Shown here: positions 16,795-25,816 of the stretch, piece by piece
How positions within the stretch are numbered: the stretch's first letter is position 1
Layout: the number at the start of each line of letters is the position of its first letter
Assembly: GCA_020851075.1 (NCBI GenBank)
Contig: JADZDL010000232.1
Coordinates: 1-64,000 of the forward strand
Source: Planctomycetota bacterium
GTDB taxonomy: Bacteria; Planctomycetota; UBA1135; UBA2386
Direction: 5' to 3'
Length of the DNA: 64,000 nt
Program-made: the position numbers and the translations under genes
Notes under the pieces: generated by a model
The model's input: the letters and a program-made list of their open reading frames with translations, nothing else
Databases searched by the model: none
Told to the model about the DNA's origin: nothing

Positions 16795-18037
16795 ACGGCG
16801 TGCGCAGCTTGAATCCGTTCGGCCCATGCGGCAGTTGCCCGAGCACCCCGGTCGCACCACCGACGACGAGCGCGCCAAACCCATGCCGCGAACGCACCGC
16901 GTCGACGGCCGCAAACAGCCGATTGCGCGCGGTGTCTTCGCCGCCAAACAGCTGCCCCTGCACGGCGCCGACCGCGACCAAGGACGTCAACGACACGCCG
17001 ACGAGCCGCACGAGCACGCGGCGCACGAGCAGTTCGTCCAGCAACTCCCCCGCCATCGCCATGAGCAGGTCCGTGCGCTGCGTCGCCATCGCCAACGAAC
17101 GCGAACGCTCCTCGCGCCCACCGTCGATGTGGTGCAGCCGCACCTGCACGCAGCGCGCCTGCAGCCGCTGCTTGCGCAGTTCGCTCGCGGCGCGGTCGAG
17201 CAGGTAGGCGAGCATCGAGCGCAGGAACGGCCGCTGCTGCGAATCCGTCTCGGCGCGCGGCTCAAACGACGTCTCGCGCGAGATGCTGCGCAGCGTCGGC
17301 GTGGCGACCACGGGCGCTTCGTCGAGCCCGCGGCAGCGAAACCAGATCTCCTCGCCGCGCGCGCCAAAACTCTGCCGCAGCAGTTCGCGGTCGACCGTCC
17401 ACAACTCACGCACGGTCGAAATGCCGACCTGCAGCAGCAACTCGGCGGTCTTGCTGCCGATGCCGGGCACCGCCTCGACGGCGAAGTCGCCGAGGAACTC
17501 GAGTTCGTGCCCGGCTACCACTTCGCAGATGCCGCCGGGCTTCGCCTTGGTGGTCGCCAGCCGCGCCACGGTGCGGGTGCTGCCGAGCCCCTGCGCCACC
17601 GACAGGCCCGTTTCGGCCCGGATCTGGGCGCGCAGTTCGCGGCACAGGGCCGTGAGCGAACGTTCCGGTTCGACGGAGGTGGCGTCTTCGAGGGCCTGCT
17701 CGATGCGCAGCGGAACGCCTGACAGGTCGGCATAAAAGTCGTCGAGCGAACAGACCTCGACGACGGGCGAAAACCGCCGCATGACCTCGGCCACCCGCTG
17801 CCGGTAACGCTCCGCGAGCCGCGCATCGCCCTCGCGCACGATGAGCTCCGGACAGCGCCGCAGGGCCTCATGCAGCGGCATCGCCGTGTGCACGCCGCGG
17901 GCCTTTGCTTCGTAGGAACGGGACGCGACGACCCCCGTGCCGACCGCGACCGGGCGGCCGCGCAGCGCCGGATCGCGCAACTGCTCGACCGAGGCGAGGA
18001 AGGCATCGATGTCGAGGTGCAGGATGCGGCGCTCCAT
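16781..18037 (-). CDS. dinB: Y-family DNA polymerase, DinB (Pol IV)-like with altered active site
   Basis: A 418-residue translesion polymerase. The first motif HLDIDAFLASVEQ gives catalytic aspartate D9. The second carboxylate motif reads CSLDDFYADLSG where Pol IV has S-[IL]-D-E, so the last catalytic Glu is an Asp. The residue at the steric-gate position after DIDAF is Leu instead of the usual Phe or Tyr. The finger region (VGTGVVASRSYEAKARGVHTAMP), thumb helix-hairpin-helix (VEAVPGIGSKTAELLL) and little-finger domain (SISRETSFE) are all present. The start ATG 18037 begins directly at the conserved first strand. No LexA box was identified upstream. It may still be active with changed nucleotide selection; that is inference. 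Confidence 0.87.
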   Translation of the reverse strand: MERRILHLDIDAFLASVEQLRDPALRGRPVAVGTGVVASRSYEAKARGVHTAMPLHEALRRCPELIVREGDARLAERYRQRVAEVMRRFSPVVEVCSLDDFYADLSGVPLRIEQALEDATSVEPERSLTALCRELRAQIRAETGLSVAQGLGSTRTVARLATTKAKPGGICEVVAGHELEFLGDFAVEAVPGIGSKTAELLLQVGISTVRELWTVDRELLRQSFGARGEEIWFRCRGLDEAPVVATPTLRSISRETSFEPRAETDSQQRPFLRSMLAYLLDRAASELRKQRLQARCVQVRLHHIDGGREERSRSLAMATQRTDLLMAMAGELLDELLVRRVLVRLVGVSLTSLVAVGAVQGQLFGGEDTARNRLFAAVDAVRSRHGFGALVVGGATGVLGQLPHGPNGFKLRTPSLTK

Positions 18038-18109
18038 GGTCGCACACTAACATTTCCCTAACTTTGATGCGAGAGGTCGGGCAGGACACCCGAGTTTGAG
18101 TTCCCCACA

Positions 18110-18224
18110 CCGCTCCCGACTTGTCCACATCACTTTCCACACCGGAGCTGTTTTCCAGGACTTCTCAACACTCCAAAGCGCCTACCCATCGGCTACTCGA
18201 AATCCCTCCACAGGCCTTTCCACA
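18110..18224 (+). other. Cluster of DnaA-box-like 9-mers
   Basis: The 246-base divergent spacer between dinB and the MATE gene contains five same-strand nonamers ending in CCACA: TTCCCCACA (18111), TTGTCCACA (18121), CTTTCCACA (18133), CCCTCCACA (18204) and CTTTCCACA (18216). Three differ from the relaxed DnaA box TTWTNCACA by one base. Whether DnaA binds here is unknown; no dnaA or dnaN gene is in the window. Confidence 0.35.
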
Positions 18225-18283
18225 CTCTCCCCATCGCGAACGGTGCTTGCTTCCGCCCCGCAAGTCGTAACAGTGCGCCCCCC

Positions 18284-19717
18284 GTGGAAGCCGCCCCTGC
18301 CCAGAGCCTCCGTCCGAGCCGTTCGTTTGCCGACGAACTGTGGCAACTGCTGCGGCTCGGCGTGCCGATCGCGCTCGTGCAGTTTGGCATGACGGCGCTG
18401 AACTTCGTCGACGTGGCGATGCTCGGCCACCACGACCCGCAGTCGCTGCCGGCCATGGCGCTCGGCAATACGCTGGCCTGGGCGGCACTCGTGTTCTGCT
18501 TTGGCGCGACCACCGCGGTCGATCCCCTGCTGTCCCAGGCCGTCGGCGCGCGCGACACAGCGGCCCTGCCGCGGGTGCTGGGCCGCGGCATCCTGCTTGC
18601 CGTCGTTCTCTCCATCCCGGCAGCCCTGCTATTGCTGCCGGCCGCTACCTGGCTGGCTTGGTTGCAGCAACCCGAAGCACTGATCGCCGACGCCGCTGCC
18701 TACGCCCGGATCCAATCCCTCGGCATCCTGCCGTTCCTTTGTTATGCGGTGCTGCGCAGCCATCTATCCGCCCACGCACGGGTATGGCCACAGGTCCTGA
18801 CGATCGTGGTCGGCAATGCACTGAACGTGTTGCTCGATTGGACCCTCATCTACGGGCACCTGGGCATGCCCGCCCTGGGTGCTTCGGGGGCCTCGATTGC
18901 CACCGTGATCTGCCGCTGGTGGATGCTCGGCGCCTTGCTGTGGTTTGGCCGGCAGGACCTCATGCCGCATCTGCGGCAATTGCGCGACGCGACGGTGCGG
19001 CGCAGCGCGTTCGCATTGGGTCCGCTGTGGCGACTGCTAAAACTCGGCACACCGATCGGCCTGCAATTTGCCCTCGAAGTGGGCGTGTTTGCGACGACGG
19101 CGCTGCTGATCGGCTGGCTCGACGCGCACGCTGGTGTGGCCGGCGAGAAGGGAGCGACCAGCCAAGGCCTCGGCCTCAGTGGCCACCAGATCGCGCTGCA
19201 GCTCGCATCGCTGAGTTTCATGGTGCCGCTCGGGCTTGGCATGGCCGCCTCCGTGCGCGTCGGTTGGGCCGTCGGCCGCGGGGATGCCACGGCGCTACGG
19301 CGAAGTGCCGGTGCCGCGCTCGTCGCGGGAGCCAGCGTGATGGCCTGCTTCATGCTGCTGTTCCTGCTGCTGCCAGGTGCGCTGGCCGGCAGCCTCACGA
19401 CGCACCCCGAAGTGCTCGCGATGGCGGCAACGCTGATTCCGATCGCGGGCGTGTTCCAGATCGGCGACGGCCTGCAGGTGGTCGCCATCGGCTGTTTGCG
19501 GGGCCTCGGCGACGTGCGTTCGCCCGTCGTCGCGAACGTGCTGGGCTTCTGGGTCGTCGGCCTGCCGCTCGGCTGCTGGTTTGCCTTCGGGCTCGATTGG
19601 GGCCCGGCGGGGCTCTGGTGGGGACTCGTGCTCGGACTGTTCGTGGTCGCCGCGGGGCTGTTGGTGGTGCTGCGCTGGCGGTTGCAGGAACGGCGCGAGC
19701 GGCTCGCCGTCGAGTAG
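18284..19717 (+). CDS. MATE family multidrug/cation antiporter
   Basis: A 477-residue integral membrane protein with about 12 hydrophobic segments in two halves. The family pattern is seen in LRLGVPIALVQFGMTALNFV followed by DVAMLG, in the AMALGNTLAWAALVF helix with a following QAVGARD, and in the second half GTPIGLQFALEVGVF and GLSGHQIALQLAS, then GVGAxxGRGDA-like WAVGRGDA. MATE proteins export drugs or metabolites in exchange for H+ or Na+. The start is GTG 18284; nothing better is in frame upstream. It stands divergently from dinB. Confidence 0.9.
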   Translation: MEAAPAQSLRPSRSFADELWQLLRLGVPIALVQFGMTALNFVDVAMLGHHDPQSLPAMALGNTLAWAALVFCFGATTAVDPLLSQAVGARDTAALPRVLGRGILLAVVLSIPAALLLLPAATWLAWLQQPEALIADAAAYARIQSLGILPFLCYAVLRSHLSAHARVWPQVLTIVVGNALNVLLDWTLIYGHLGMPALGASGASIATVICRWWMLGALLWFGRQDLMPHLRQLRDATVRRSAFALGPLWRLLKLGTPIGLQFALEVGVFATTALLIGWLDAHAGVAGEKGATSQGLGLSGHQIALQLASLSFMVPLGLGMAASVRVGWAVGRGDATALRRSAGAALVAGASVMACFMLLFLLLPGALAGSLTTHPEVLAMAATLIPIAGVFQIGDGLQVVAIGCLRGLGDVRSPVVANVLGFWVVGLPLGCWFAFGLDWGPAGLWWGLVLGLFVVAAGLLVVLRWRLQERRERLAVE

Positions 19718-19789
19718 CGTGCGACCGAACTCGTCGGGACAAAGACCTCGGCCAACACTGCCAGCGACTCGCTAACCTGAAGCCTGCCC

Positions 19790-20158
19790 ATGACCCGCGC
19801 CCACCTCGAGAAACTCTCGCCCATCCTGCTCACGCGCGACGTCGCTGCCACCGCCGCATTCTGGAGTCGCCTCGGCTTTCACGTCGTCTACCGCGACGAC
19901 AGCTACCTGCTCATGAAGCGCGACAACGCCGAGGTGCACTTCTCACGTTCCGCCACGCTCGACCCGGCCAAGAACGAATGTTGCGCCTACCTGCGCATGG
20001 ACGATCTGCGCGCGCTCGACGGCGAATGGGGCGCCCTGGGCCTGCCCGCGCGCGGCATCCCGCGCTACGAACGCATGGAACGCAAGCCGTGGCAGATGTG
20101 GGAAGCGGCCCTCGTCGACGAAGATGGCAATCTCGTGCGCGCCGGCATCGAGGTTTGA
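19790..20158 (+). CDS. VOC-family (glyoxalase/bleomycin-resistance-like) protein
   Basis: A 122-residue cytoplasmic protein with the vicinal oxygen chelate fold. The N-terminus LSPILLTRDVAATAAFWSRL followed by GFHVVYRDDSYLLM and AEVHFSR, and the end ALVDEDGNLVRAGIE, resemble bleomycin-binding/resistance proteins, which sequester the drug as dimers. No clear full set of metal ligands is present, which also fits a binding protein and not a glyoxalase. It lies 72 bases after the MATE exporter on the same strand; both could serve resistance, though the link is only by position. Confidence 0.82.
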   Translation: MTRAHLEKLSPILLTRDVAATAAFWSRLGFHVVYRDDSYLLMKRDNAEVHFSRSATLDPAKNECCAYLRMDDLRALDGEWGALGLPARGIPRYERMERKPWQMWEAALVDEDGNLVRAGIEV

Positions 20159-20230
20159 CCGGGATCCGGGGTTGGCGAGCGCAGTAGCGGTTTGAGGATC
20201 CAAGGCGAGAGTCCTACCAAGCGCCTGGCG

Positions 20231-20259
20231 TTCGCAATCGTTAAACCTCTCGGTATAAT
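20231..20259 (+). promoter_or_regulatory. Candidate sigma-70 promoter of the ArsR-type regulator
   Basis: A perfect -10 hexamer TATAAT at 20254-20259 lies 17 bases after TTCGCA (20231-20236), a weak -35. The ArsR start ATG is at 20267, so the 5' leader would be very short or absent. The AT-rich stretch stands out in this GC-rich region. Confidence 0.5.
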
Positions 20260-20266
20260 AAACCAG

Positions 20267-20626
20267 ATGGTTGTCGATAGATCCCCAAGGCTCGACCGCG
20301 TCTTCCACGCCCTGGCGCATCCCGCCCGCCGCGCGATCGTGCGCCAGCTTTCGGTCGGCGAACGCACCCTCACCGAGCTTGCCTCCCCGTTGAAGATGAC
20401 CTTTCCCGCTGCCAGCAAGCACGTACGCGTGCTCGAGGCCGCCAAACTCGTTCGCCGCCGCATTGCCGGCCGCGAGCACCGTTGCAGCCTCCGCGCCTCA
20501 CCGCTCAAGGACGCGATGCAGTGGACCGAGCAGTTCCGCCGCCACTGGGAGGCCAGTTTTGCCGCCTTGGACACGCTGCTCGAGGAAATGAAGGCACAGG
20601 AGCAACCACGTTCTCGCCGCGACTGA
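20267..20626 (+). CDS. ArsR-family transcriptional regulator
   Basis: A 119-residue winged-helix repressor. The N-terminal FHALAHPARRAIVRQLSVGE and the recognition helix in FPAASKHVRVLEAAKLVRRR, with wing RIAGREHRCSL, are typical of the ArsR branch that accompanies SRPBCC (AHSA1) proteins. No metal-binding cysteines are seen in the alpha-3 region, so it probably does not sense metals. The start ATG 20267 is directly after a TATAAT box; longer in-frame starts would include that promoter. The SRPBCC gene starts 59 bases downstream and is likely co-transcribed. Confidence 0.9.
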   Translation: MVVDRSPRLDRVFHALAHPARRAIVRQLSVGERTLTELASPLKMTFPAASKHVRVLEAAKLVRRRIAGREHRCSLRASPLKDAMQWTEQFRRHWEASFAALDTLLEEMKAQEQPRSRRD

Positions 20627-20685
20627 AGCGTCCCATCCGTCCGCCGATTCTCATTCACCCCCGTGTCAGTCCCAAGGACCACACC

Positions 20686-21177
20686 ATGAACCAGAAAGGC
20701 CTGCAGATCTCCACCCCCACGGACACCACGATCGTGCTCACCCGCACGTTCCAGGCCCCACGGCGACTCGTATGGGAGGCAATGACCAACCCCCAGAGGA
20801 TGCGGCGTTGGATGCTGCCGCCTCCGGGCTGGACCCTGACCGTCTGCGTGTGTGAGGCGCGCGTCGGTGGCGCATTGAGCCTCGCGTGGAAGAACGACGA
20901 GGCCGATCCCTTCATGACGCTGCAAGGTGTGTTCACCGAGGTGGTCCCGCACGAGCGTTTGGTTCACACCGAGACGATGCAACTGGCCTCGGGCGAGGTG
21001 GTCAGCTCGCTCGTGGAGACGCACGCGTTTGCCGAGCAGGGCGGCATCACCACGATGCGCATCACGCAGGTCTATGAGTCCAAGGAAGCCCGCGATGGCG
21101 CGCTGGCTTCGGGCATGGATCAGGGCGTGGAAGCTGGGTTCCAGCAGCTGGAAGCGCTGCTCGCTGAGGTCGCCTAG
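20686..21177 (+). CDS. SRPBCC / AHSA1-domain protein
   Basis: A 163-residue protein with the START-like AHSA1 fold (LTRTFQAPRRLVWEAMTNP, then RRWMLPPPGW and GVFTEVVPHERLVHTE). Such proteins bind hydrophobic ligands in a cavity and often follow an ArsR-family regulator, as here; the regulator probably represses the pair. ATG 20686 has AAGGA about 10 bases upstream and begins the conserved domain; the frame itself is open further upstream inside arsR. The ligand is unknown. Confidence 0.88.
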   Translation: MNQKGLQISTPTDTTIVLTRTFQAPRRLVWEAMTNPQRMRRWMLPPPGWTLTVCVCEARVGGALSLAWKNDEADPFMTLQGVFTEVVPHERLVHTETMQLASGEVVSSLVETHAFAEQGGITTMRITQVYESKEARDGALASGMDQGVEAGFQQLEALLAEVA

Positions 21178-21202
21178 GGAAACCGCCGGCTCGTGGCTCG
21201 AC

Positions 21203-22333
21203 TCAGCGAATCAGGCCACCAGCCACCGGACTCAGCTGCAGTGGCAAGGAGAACCCGGTCACCCCTTGAAACCACAGCGCCTGGTCGACGAGCCACGCGC
21301 CTGTGGGAATCGGCACCGTTGCAGTCGCCTGCCCCGTCGCATCGGCGAGCACAATGCCGAGATTGATGTCTCCGCCGCCCAGCCATTGGGTCTGCGCGTG
21401 CAGGCCAGGAATGTCCAGGCTCGCCAGCCGCAGGCTCGCGAACACCGCGGCGTAGCCGTTTGGAACCGTCGTGTACGTGAGCGAGAACCCCGCACCGTTC
21501 TGCAGCGGCTGTGGCCGCGAGACACCAAGCAGGCTGCCGCTGGGTGCCGTGCAGCTGGGCGCCGCGGGCAGCAACGAGCAGCGGTCGACCAGCACCGTGG
21601 TGGCTTCGATCGGGCAACCCTGACCCCAACCGACGACCGTGCTGTCGCAGAGCCACGCGCGACCACCATTCGCATGCAATCCCGGTACCGGCCCAACCCC
21701 GAAAACCCCGGCATGGAACCTGCAACCAGACGCATGCAGGGTCGTTCCCGTGGCTTCGACGGCCGGGGAGCAGACGTAGTAGAAGGACGGCACGAGCGGG
21801 CTGCCGTAGAACTGGCTGTCGATCGCCGTGATGCGCGCGTTGGTGGCCCGCATGGCCACACTGAAGCCGAACTGGTTGCTGCAACTGACCGCGCAACCCT
21901 GCAGGTGGACGTCGGCATTGGTGGCGGTCAATGGCGCCGTCGCCGGATCAATCGAGGCCGCGCCGAGCACCGTGCACTGGTCGAGCGTCACTCTTCCCCC
22001 CTGAATGGCGACGTGGCCCGCGGCGGAGAAACTGAAGTCGAGTGCCGCGAGATGCACGACCTGGCCTTGAGGCGCGGTGACCGTGACCGACGCGCCACCC
22101 GACGGCTCCTGCACGTGCACAGCACCTGGCACGAGGCCTCGGATCGTGCAGCCGAAGGTCACCGCAAACGGCGCGTAGGTCCCCGGTGACACGTGGAGGA
22201 AGTCGCCTGGGGCAGCGACGGCGAGCGCGTCGCTGACTTGGGCATATCCGCCGGGCCCGACAAGGTGGGTTGCCTGCGCCGGGATTCCGACGGCAATGGC
22301 TGGAAGCAGACAGGCAATCAGGGACGTTCGCAT
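21203..22333 (-). CDS. Secreted right-handed beta-helix protein with C-terminal module
   Basis: A 376-residue exported protein. After a signal peptide (MRTSLIACLLPAIAVGIPAQA), the segment GPGGYAQVSDALAVAAPGDF with following VSPGTY is the classic opening of pectate-lyase-like beta-helix proteins. Short repeats of the type xVxLxxCxV continue to about residue 265 (VTLDQCTV, VHLQGCAV, LHASGCRF, VLVDRCSL). The last ~105 residues form a separate module with LVDQALWFQGV close to the end, shared with other exported proteins of this window. No catalytic residues for pectate cleavage were identified. ATG 22333 starts the signal peptide; an ATG at 22351 is in frame. Confidence 0.82.
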   Translation of the reverse strand: MRTSLIACLLPAIAVGIPAQATHLVGPGGYAQVSDALAVAAPGDFLHVSPGTYAPFAVTFGCTIRGLVPGAVHVQEPSGGASVTVTAPQGQVVHLAALDFSFSAAGHVAIQGGRVTLDQCTVLGAASIDPATAPLTATNADVHLQGCAVSCSNQFGFSVAMRATNARITAIDSQFYGSPLVPSFYYVCSPAVEATGTTLHASGCRFHAGVFGVGPVPGLHANGGRAWLCDSTVVGWGQGCPIEATTVLVDRCSLLPAAPSCTAPSGSLLGVSRPQPLQNGAGFSLTYTTVPNGYAAVFASLRLASLDIPGLHAQTQWLGGGDINLGIVLADATGQATATVPIPTGAWLVDQALWFQGVTGFSLPLQLSPVAGGLIR

Positions 22334-22478
22334 GGGGAGCTCTCCGAGCAACTGGACTGGGCGTTGTTCTACAACATTGATGCCGGGCAGGTAGGTAGGC
22401 TATCCGAATGGTCGAACGTGCGGCGCAGACCACGCGGCCACTCTCCCTTGAGTCGCACCGCGGCAATCCACGAACAAC

Positions 22479-24746
22479 TCAGTCGCCGACCACGATCGTG
22501 AACGCAGCCGTGAAGTCGAGACCCGACCACGCGCCCGGTGCCGCCAACACGGCCGCCTGCGTGGTGAACGTCAGCCCGCGCAGCCAAGGCACGTAAGGCA
22601 GCGGTAAGGCCACGTTCGCTACGCCCCACGCGTTCGACAGCGTGAACACCGACGACACACTGTTCTGCAGATAGACGGTGCAGGGCCCCACTTGCTGCGG
22701 TTGCGTCGCAAACGAAAAGCCGAACAGGCATGGGGCGGCGGCGGCAGTGTCGAGCAGTTCGACGCAGAAGTCGGGGTTGCCGAGATACGGGACCGGCGAC
22801 GCCAGCCGAGGCGGGGCGCCGGCAGCACAGGCGTTGCCAAGCGCCGTGGTCCCAGCCATCACCGGCGCGCCGAGCAACCAGGTGTCGTCCCGCACATGGC
22901 TGGCGCCATTCGCGAAGCCATAGCCGCCATGCACCATCACCTGCGAAGTCGCGGGGTCGATCGCCATCGCGTGCAGGTAGCGGGCAGGTGGTGTTCGCGT
23001 CGTGGTCACCGGCGACCAGGTCGTGCCGTTCCACTGCCAGGTGTCGTCGAGGACCTGACTCAACAACGTTCCACCACCACCGAACAAGATCACGGTGTTG
23101 TTCTGCGGATCGAGGACCATTGCGTGGCCGCGGCGCGCTTGGGGAGCCGTCGCCACCGTTCGCACCGACCAGGTTGCACCATCCCATTCCCACGTGTCGC
23201 CAAACAACGAGCCGTAGCCGTTGTCCCCACCAAAGAGCAGAACACGCTGGCGCAGCGGCTCATCGACCATCGCATGCCGCGAACGGGCACTCGGTACCAC
23301 GGCCGGGTTCTGTTGCAGCCACTGCGTTCCATCGTAGGTCCACGTGTCGCCCATGGGCTGCAGGCCCTGCATGGGCGCATAGAACTCGCCGCCAAACAGC
23401 ACGATCTGCTGCCGCGCCGCGTCGTAGACCAGTTTGTGGTCGCTGCGAACTGGCGGGGAATTGGCCAGGTTGCGCAGCGTCCACGCGCTGCCGTCCCATT
23501 CCCAGGTCTGCCCACTGCCGAACAGGACCGAAACGGCTCGCAGTGGGTCGAAGGCCATGGCCCCACCAGCCGCCGCGGTCGGCCCCAAGGCTGGCGAACG
23601 TGTCCATGCCTCGCCATCCCATTGCCAGGTCAACGGCACAGGCGCACTGCCAGTCCATCGGCCCATCGAGACGACGCGGTTGCGCACTGTGTCGGTGCAA
23701 GCACTGGCACTCAGAGCATTCCTTGGCGGCCACGACATCGGTTGCTGCGCCAGCCAGGCCGCCCCACTCCATCGCCAGACGGTGCCGTTGTAGAAGGCCA
23801 ACGCGCCACCATTGCCGGGATCGGCCACGGTCACGACCTGCGTCCCCCCGGACTGGAACGGCAGAGAATTGGCACGCAACGCCCACGCGCTGCCATCCCA
23901 TTCCCACGTGTCCCGATGCGGTGTGCTCGTGGCGAGGGAATAGCCCCCGCAGAGAACCGTACGCTGTCGCTGCTCATCATAGAGCAAGGCGTGATTGACG
24001 AGAGGCGGCGGCGCCACGGCCGTCGTGATGGCCAACCACGTGGTACCGTCCCATTCCCAGGTTTCGTTCTGGGGAGCCTGGTAACCTCCAAACATCACGA
24101 CGCGCTGTCGCGCATTGTCATACGCCAGTTGGTGGCCATCTCGCGAGGCGGGTCCATTGGCCGGCGTGAGCAGGGTCCACGTTACCCCGTCGTACTCCCA
24201 GGTATCGCCGCCGGAGCTCGAGACGCCGGTCCGTCCTCCGTGCAACAGAATGCGCCCGCGCGCCGCGTCGAACACGATGCCATGACGTTCGCGCGGGCTC
24301 GGCGACTGCGGCAGCAGACGCGGTTGCCAACTCGTCCCGTCCCACTCCCAGGTGTCGCCGCGCAGCTGGATCGTGCCAGGATCCGAACCGCCAAACAGGA
24401 CCGCTCGCCGCCGGATCGGGTCGACAACGAGCTTTGCACCAACGCGAGGCGGCGGCACCGTGGCACTCGGCCGCGGCGTCCACACGGAGCCGCCCCACTC
24501 CCACGTGTCGGCGTTCGCCCCACCTTGCACGTACCCGCCGAACGCAACGATGCGGCCGCGGGCCACGTCGGCGGCCAGGGTGGTCATGCCTTCCACCCCG
24601 CCCTCCCCCCCGGGCACAAACGCATGGCGCGGCGACCAACCCGGTGACTGCGCGGATCCGGCACTGGCGATCGTGACCCAAACCAGGAGTGTCACGAGCG
24701 GAACTCGCGCGGCAGGTGCGGAGGATCGAGCCATTGGCCTGAGCAT
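22479..24746 (-). CDS. Secreted kelch protein with eleven DTWEWDG repeats
   Basis: A 755-residue exported protein. A signal peptide ends near GSAQS. The body has eleven repeats of the type DTWEWDGxxW separated by about 50 residues, each followed by P-R-x-x-H-x-[ML]-x-[FY]-D and a strand such as VVLFGGY: kelch blades, more than one propeller's worth. The C-terminal ~120 residues (from GNACAAGAPPRL) are the module shared with the other exported proteins, with LRGLTFTTQAAVL near its end. No enzymatic motif. It is 145 bases upstream (on the minus strand) of the beta-helix gene. The ligand is unknown; surface adhesion or enzyme docking are options. Confidence 0.87.
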   Translation of the reverse strand: MLRPMARSSAPAARVPLVTLLVWVTIASAGSAQSPGWSPRHAFVPGGEGGVEGMTTLAADVARGRIVAFGGYVQGGANADTWEWGGSVWTPRPSATVPPPRVGAKLVVDPIRRRAVLFGGSDPGTIQLRGDTWEWDGTSWQPRLLPQSPSPRERHGIVFDAARGRILLHGGRTGVSSSGGDTWEYDGVTWTLLTPANGPASRDGHQLAYDNARQRVVMFGGYQAPQNETWEWDGTTWLAITTAVAPPPLVNHALLYDEQRQRTVLCGGYSLATSTPHRDTWEWDGSAWALRANSLPFQSGGTQVVTVADPGNGGALAFYNGTVWRWSGAAWLAQQPMSWPPRNALSASACTDTVRNRVVSMGRWTGSAPVPLTWQWDGEAWTRSPALGPTAAAGGAMAFDPLRAVSVLFGSGQTWEWDGSAWTLRNLANSPPVRSDHKLVYDAARQQIVLFGGEFYAPMQGLQPMGDTWTYDGTQWLQQNPAVVPSARSRHAMVDEPLRQRVLLFGGDNGYGSLFGDTWEWDGATWSVRTVATAPQARRGHAMVLDPQNNTVILFGGGGTLLSQVLDDTWQWNGTTWSPVTTTRTPPARYLHAMAIDPATSQVMVHGGYGFANGASHVRDDTWLLGAPVMAGTTALGNACAAGAPPRLASPVPYLGNPDFCVELLDTAAAAPCLFGFSFATQPQQVGPCTVYLQNSVSSVFTLSNAWGVANVALPLPYVPWLRGLTFTTQAAVLAAPGAWSGLDFTAAFTIVVGD

Positions 24747-24991
24747 AGTGTCCCGCCGCGACCCTGGCTGGGGTTTGGCCCGACCCCAGCAAGAGATCGG
24801 AGCCGAACGGAAGCGGCGCTGTGCGTTCTGCTGCGACGCATCAGGCCCACGCCAACCGCGCCGAGGTCAGAAGGAGCCGATCGTCAGCTCCAGCACATTC
24901 GTAGACGTGAACTTCGTGAGAATTCGACGCTCCAGCGGCTACCGAGCAGATTCCGCGACACATCGGCGCCCGGATCCGGATCACCCTGCCG

Positions 24992-25816
24992 ATGCTGCTG
25001 AAGTTCCTGTTCTGGTTGTTTGCCGCGCTCGACCTCGCCGCCGTACTGCTCTGGCTCCTGCTTGGCCTCGCGGCCGCTGGACCGAGCAAGACGAGCCCGC
25101 TTGCCGTGGTCCTGGCCCTGCTGGTAGTGCCCGGCGCCCTGCTCGCGGGTGCGATCTTCTTGTTCGTGCGGTCCGAGAGCACGGGCTGGCGGGTGGCGGC
25201 GTTGTTGGTCGTCTCCGCACCCGCCGCGGCACTCGGCGCAAGCAGCCTACTCGCGAGAGTGATGGCGCCTGGGCCGAATGCCGGCATCTGGGGCTCGACC
25301 CCGCTCACGCGCGCCTTGTCTGGGCTGCAGAACGATCCGAGCCAGCTGGCGGTGGTGCGCCAACTGCTGGCCTCTGGTGCCGATCCCAACGAAGCGGGCG
25401 AAGAACTGCCGCTCGTACTGGCGATCCGCGCCGTGCGCCACGTCGGCATCGAACCGTTGGAGGTGATGCTCGACGCCGGCGCTCGGCCCAATGACCGGAC
25501 CCAGTTCGGCGAGCCGGCCTACTTCTCCGCCCTCGGCATCACCGCCCCACCGGCCGCGCTGCAGTTGCTGCTCCAGCGCGGCGCCGATCCGAAGGCGGTT
25601 TCGCGCGATGGTCGCAGCGGCGTCTGGAAGGCCTCGATGCCGCGGAACTGGTCGGCAGCGTTGGTTCTCGCGCGGCTGGATGCGGGTTGGTCGGGCACGT
25701 CGCCGATGGGGCTCTCGTTCCTCGACACGCTCGAAGGCGAAGCGCGATTGCTCGGCGAGACCGGGCAACTCGCCGAGCTGCTCGCCATGGTCAGGAAGGC
25801 CGAACGCGGCAAGTGA
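24992..25816 (+). CDS. Membrane protein with ankyrin repeats
   Basis: A 274-residue protein. Three hydrophobic helices occupy about residues 1-90 (FLFWLFAALDLAAVLLWLLL, LAVVLALLVVPGALLAGAIF, WRVAALLVVSAPAAALGASS). The rest contains ankyrin repeats recognisable by VVRQLLASGADPNEAG, LEVMLDAGARPND and ALQLLLQRGADPKAVS. Ankyrin repeats bind proteins; the partner is unknown. ATG 24992 is the only sensible start. It stands alone on the plus strand between two groups of exported-protein genes. Confidence 0.82.
   Translation: MLLKFLFWLFAALDLAAVLLWLLLGLAAAGPSKTSPLAVVLALLVVPGALLAGAIFLFVRSESTGWRVAALLVVSAPAAALGASSLLARVMAPGPNAGIWGSTPLTRALSGLQNDPSQLAVVRQLLASGADPNEAGEELPLVLAIRAVRHVGIEPLEVMLDAGARPNDRTQFGEPAYFSALGITAPPAALQLLLQRGADPKAVSRDGRSGVWKASMPRNWSAALVLARLDAGWSGTSPMGLSFLDTLEGEARLLGETGQLAELLAMVRKAERGK

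Noticed and set aside
22692-24647. 650-codon plus-strand frame inside the DTWEWDG kelch gene
   Set aside because: It mirrors the repeat structure of the minus-strand gene and has no signal peptide or motif of its own.
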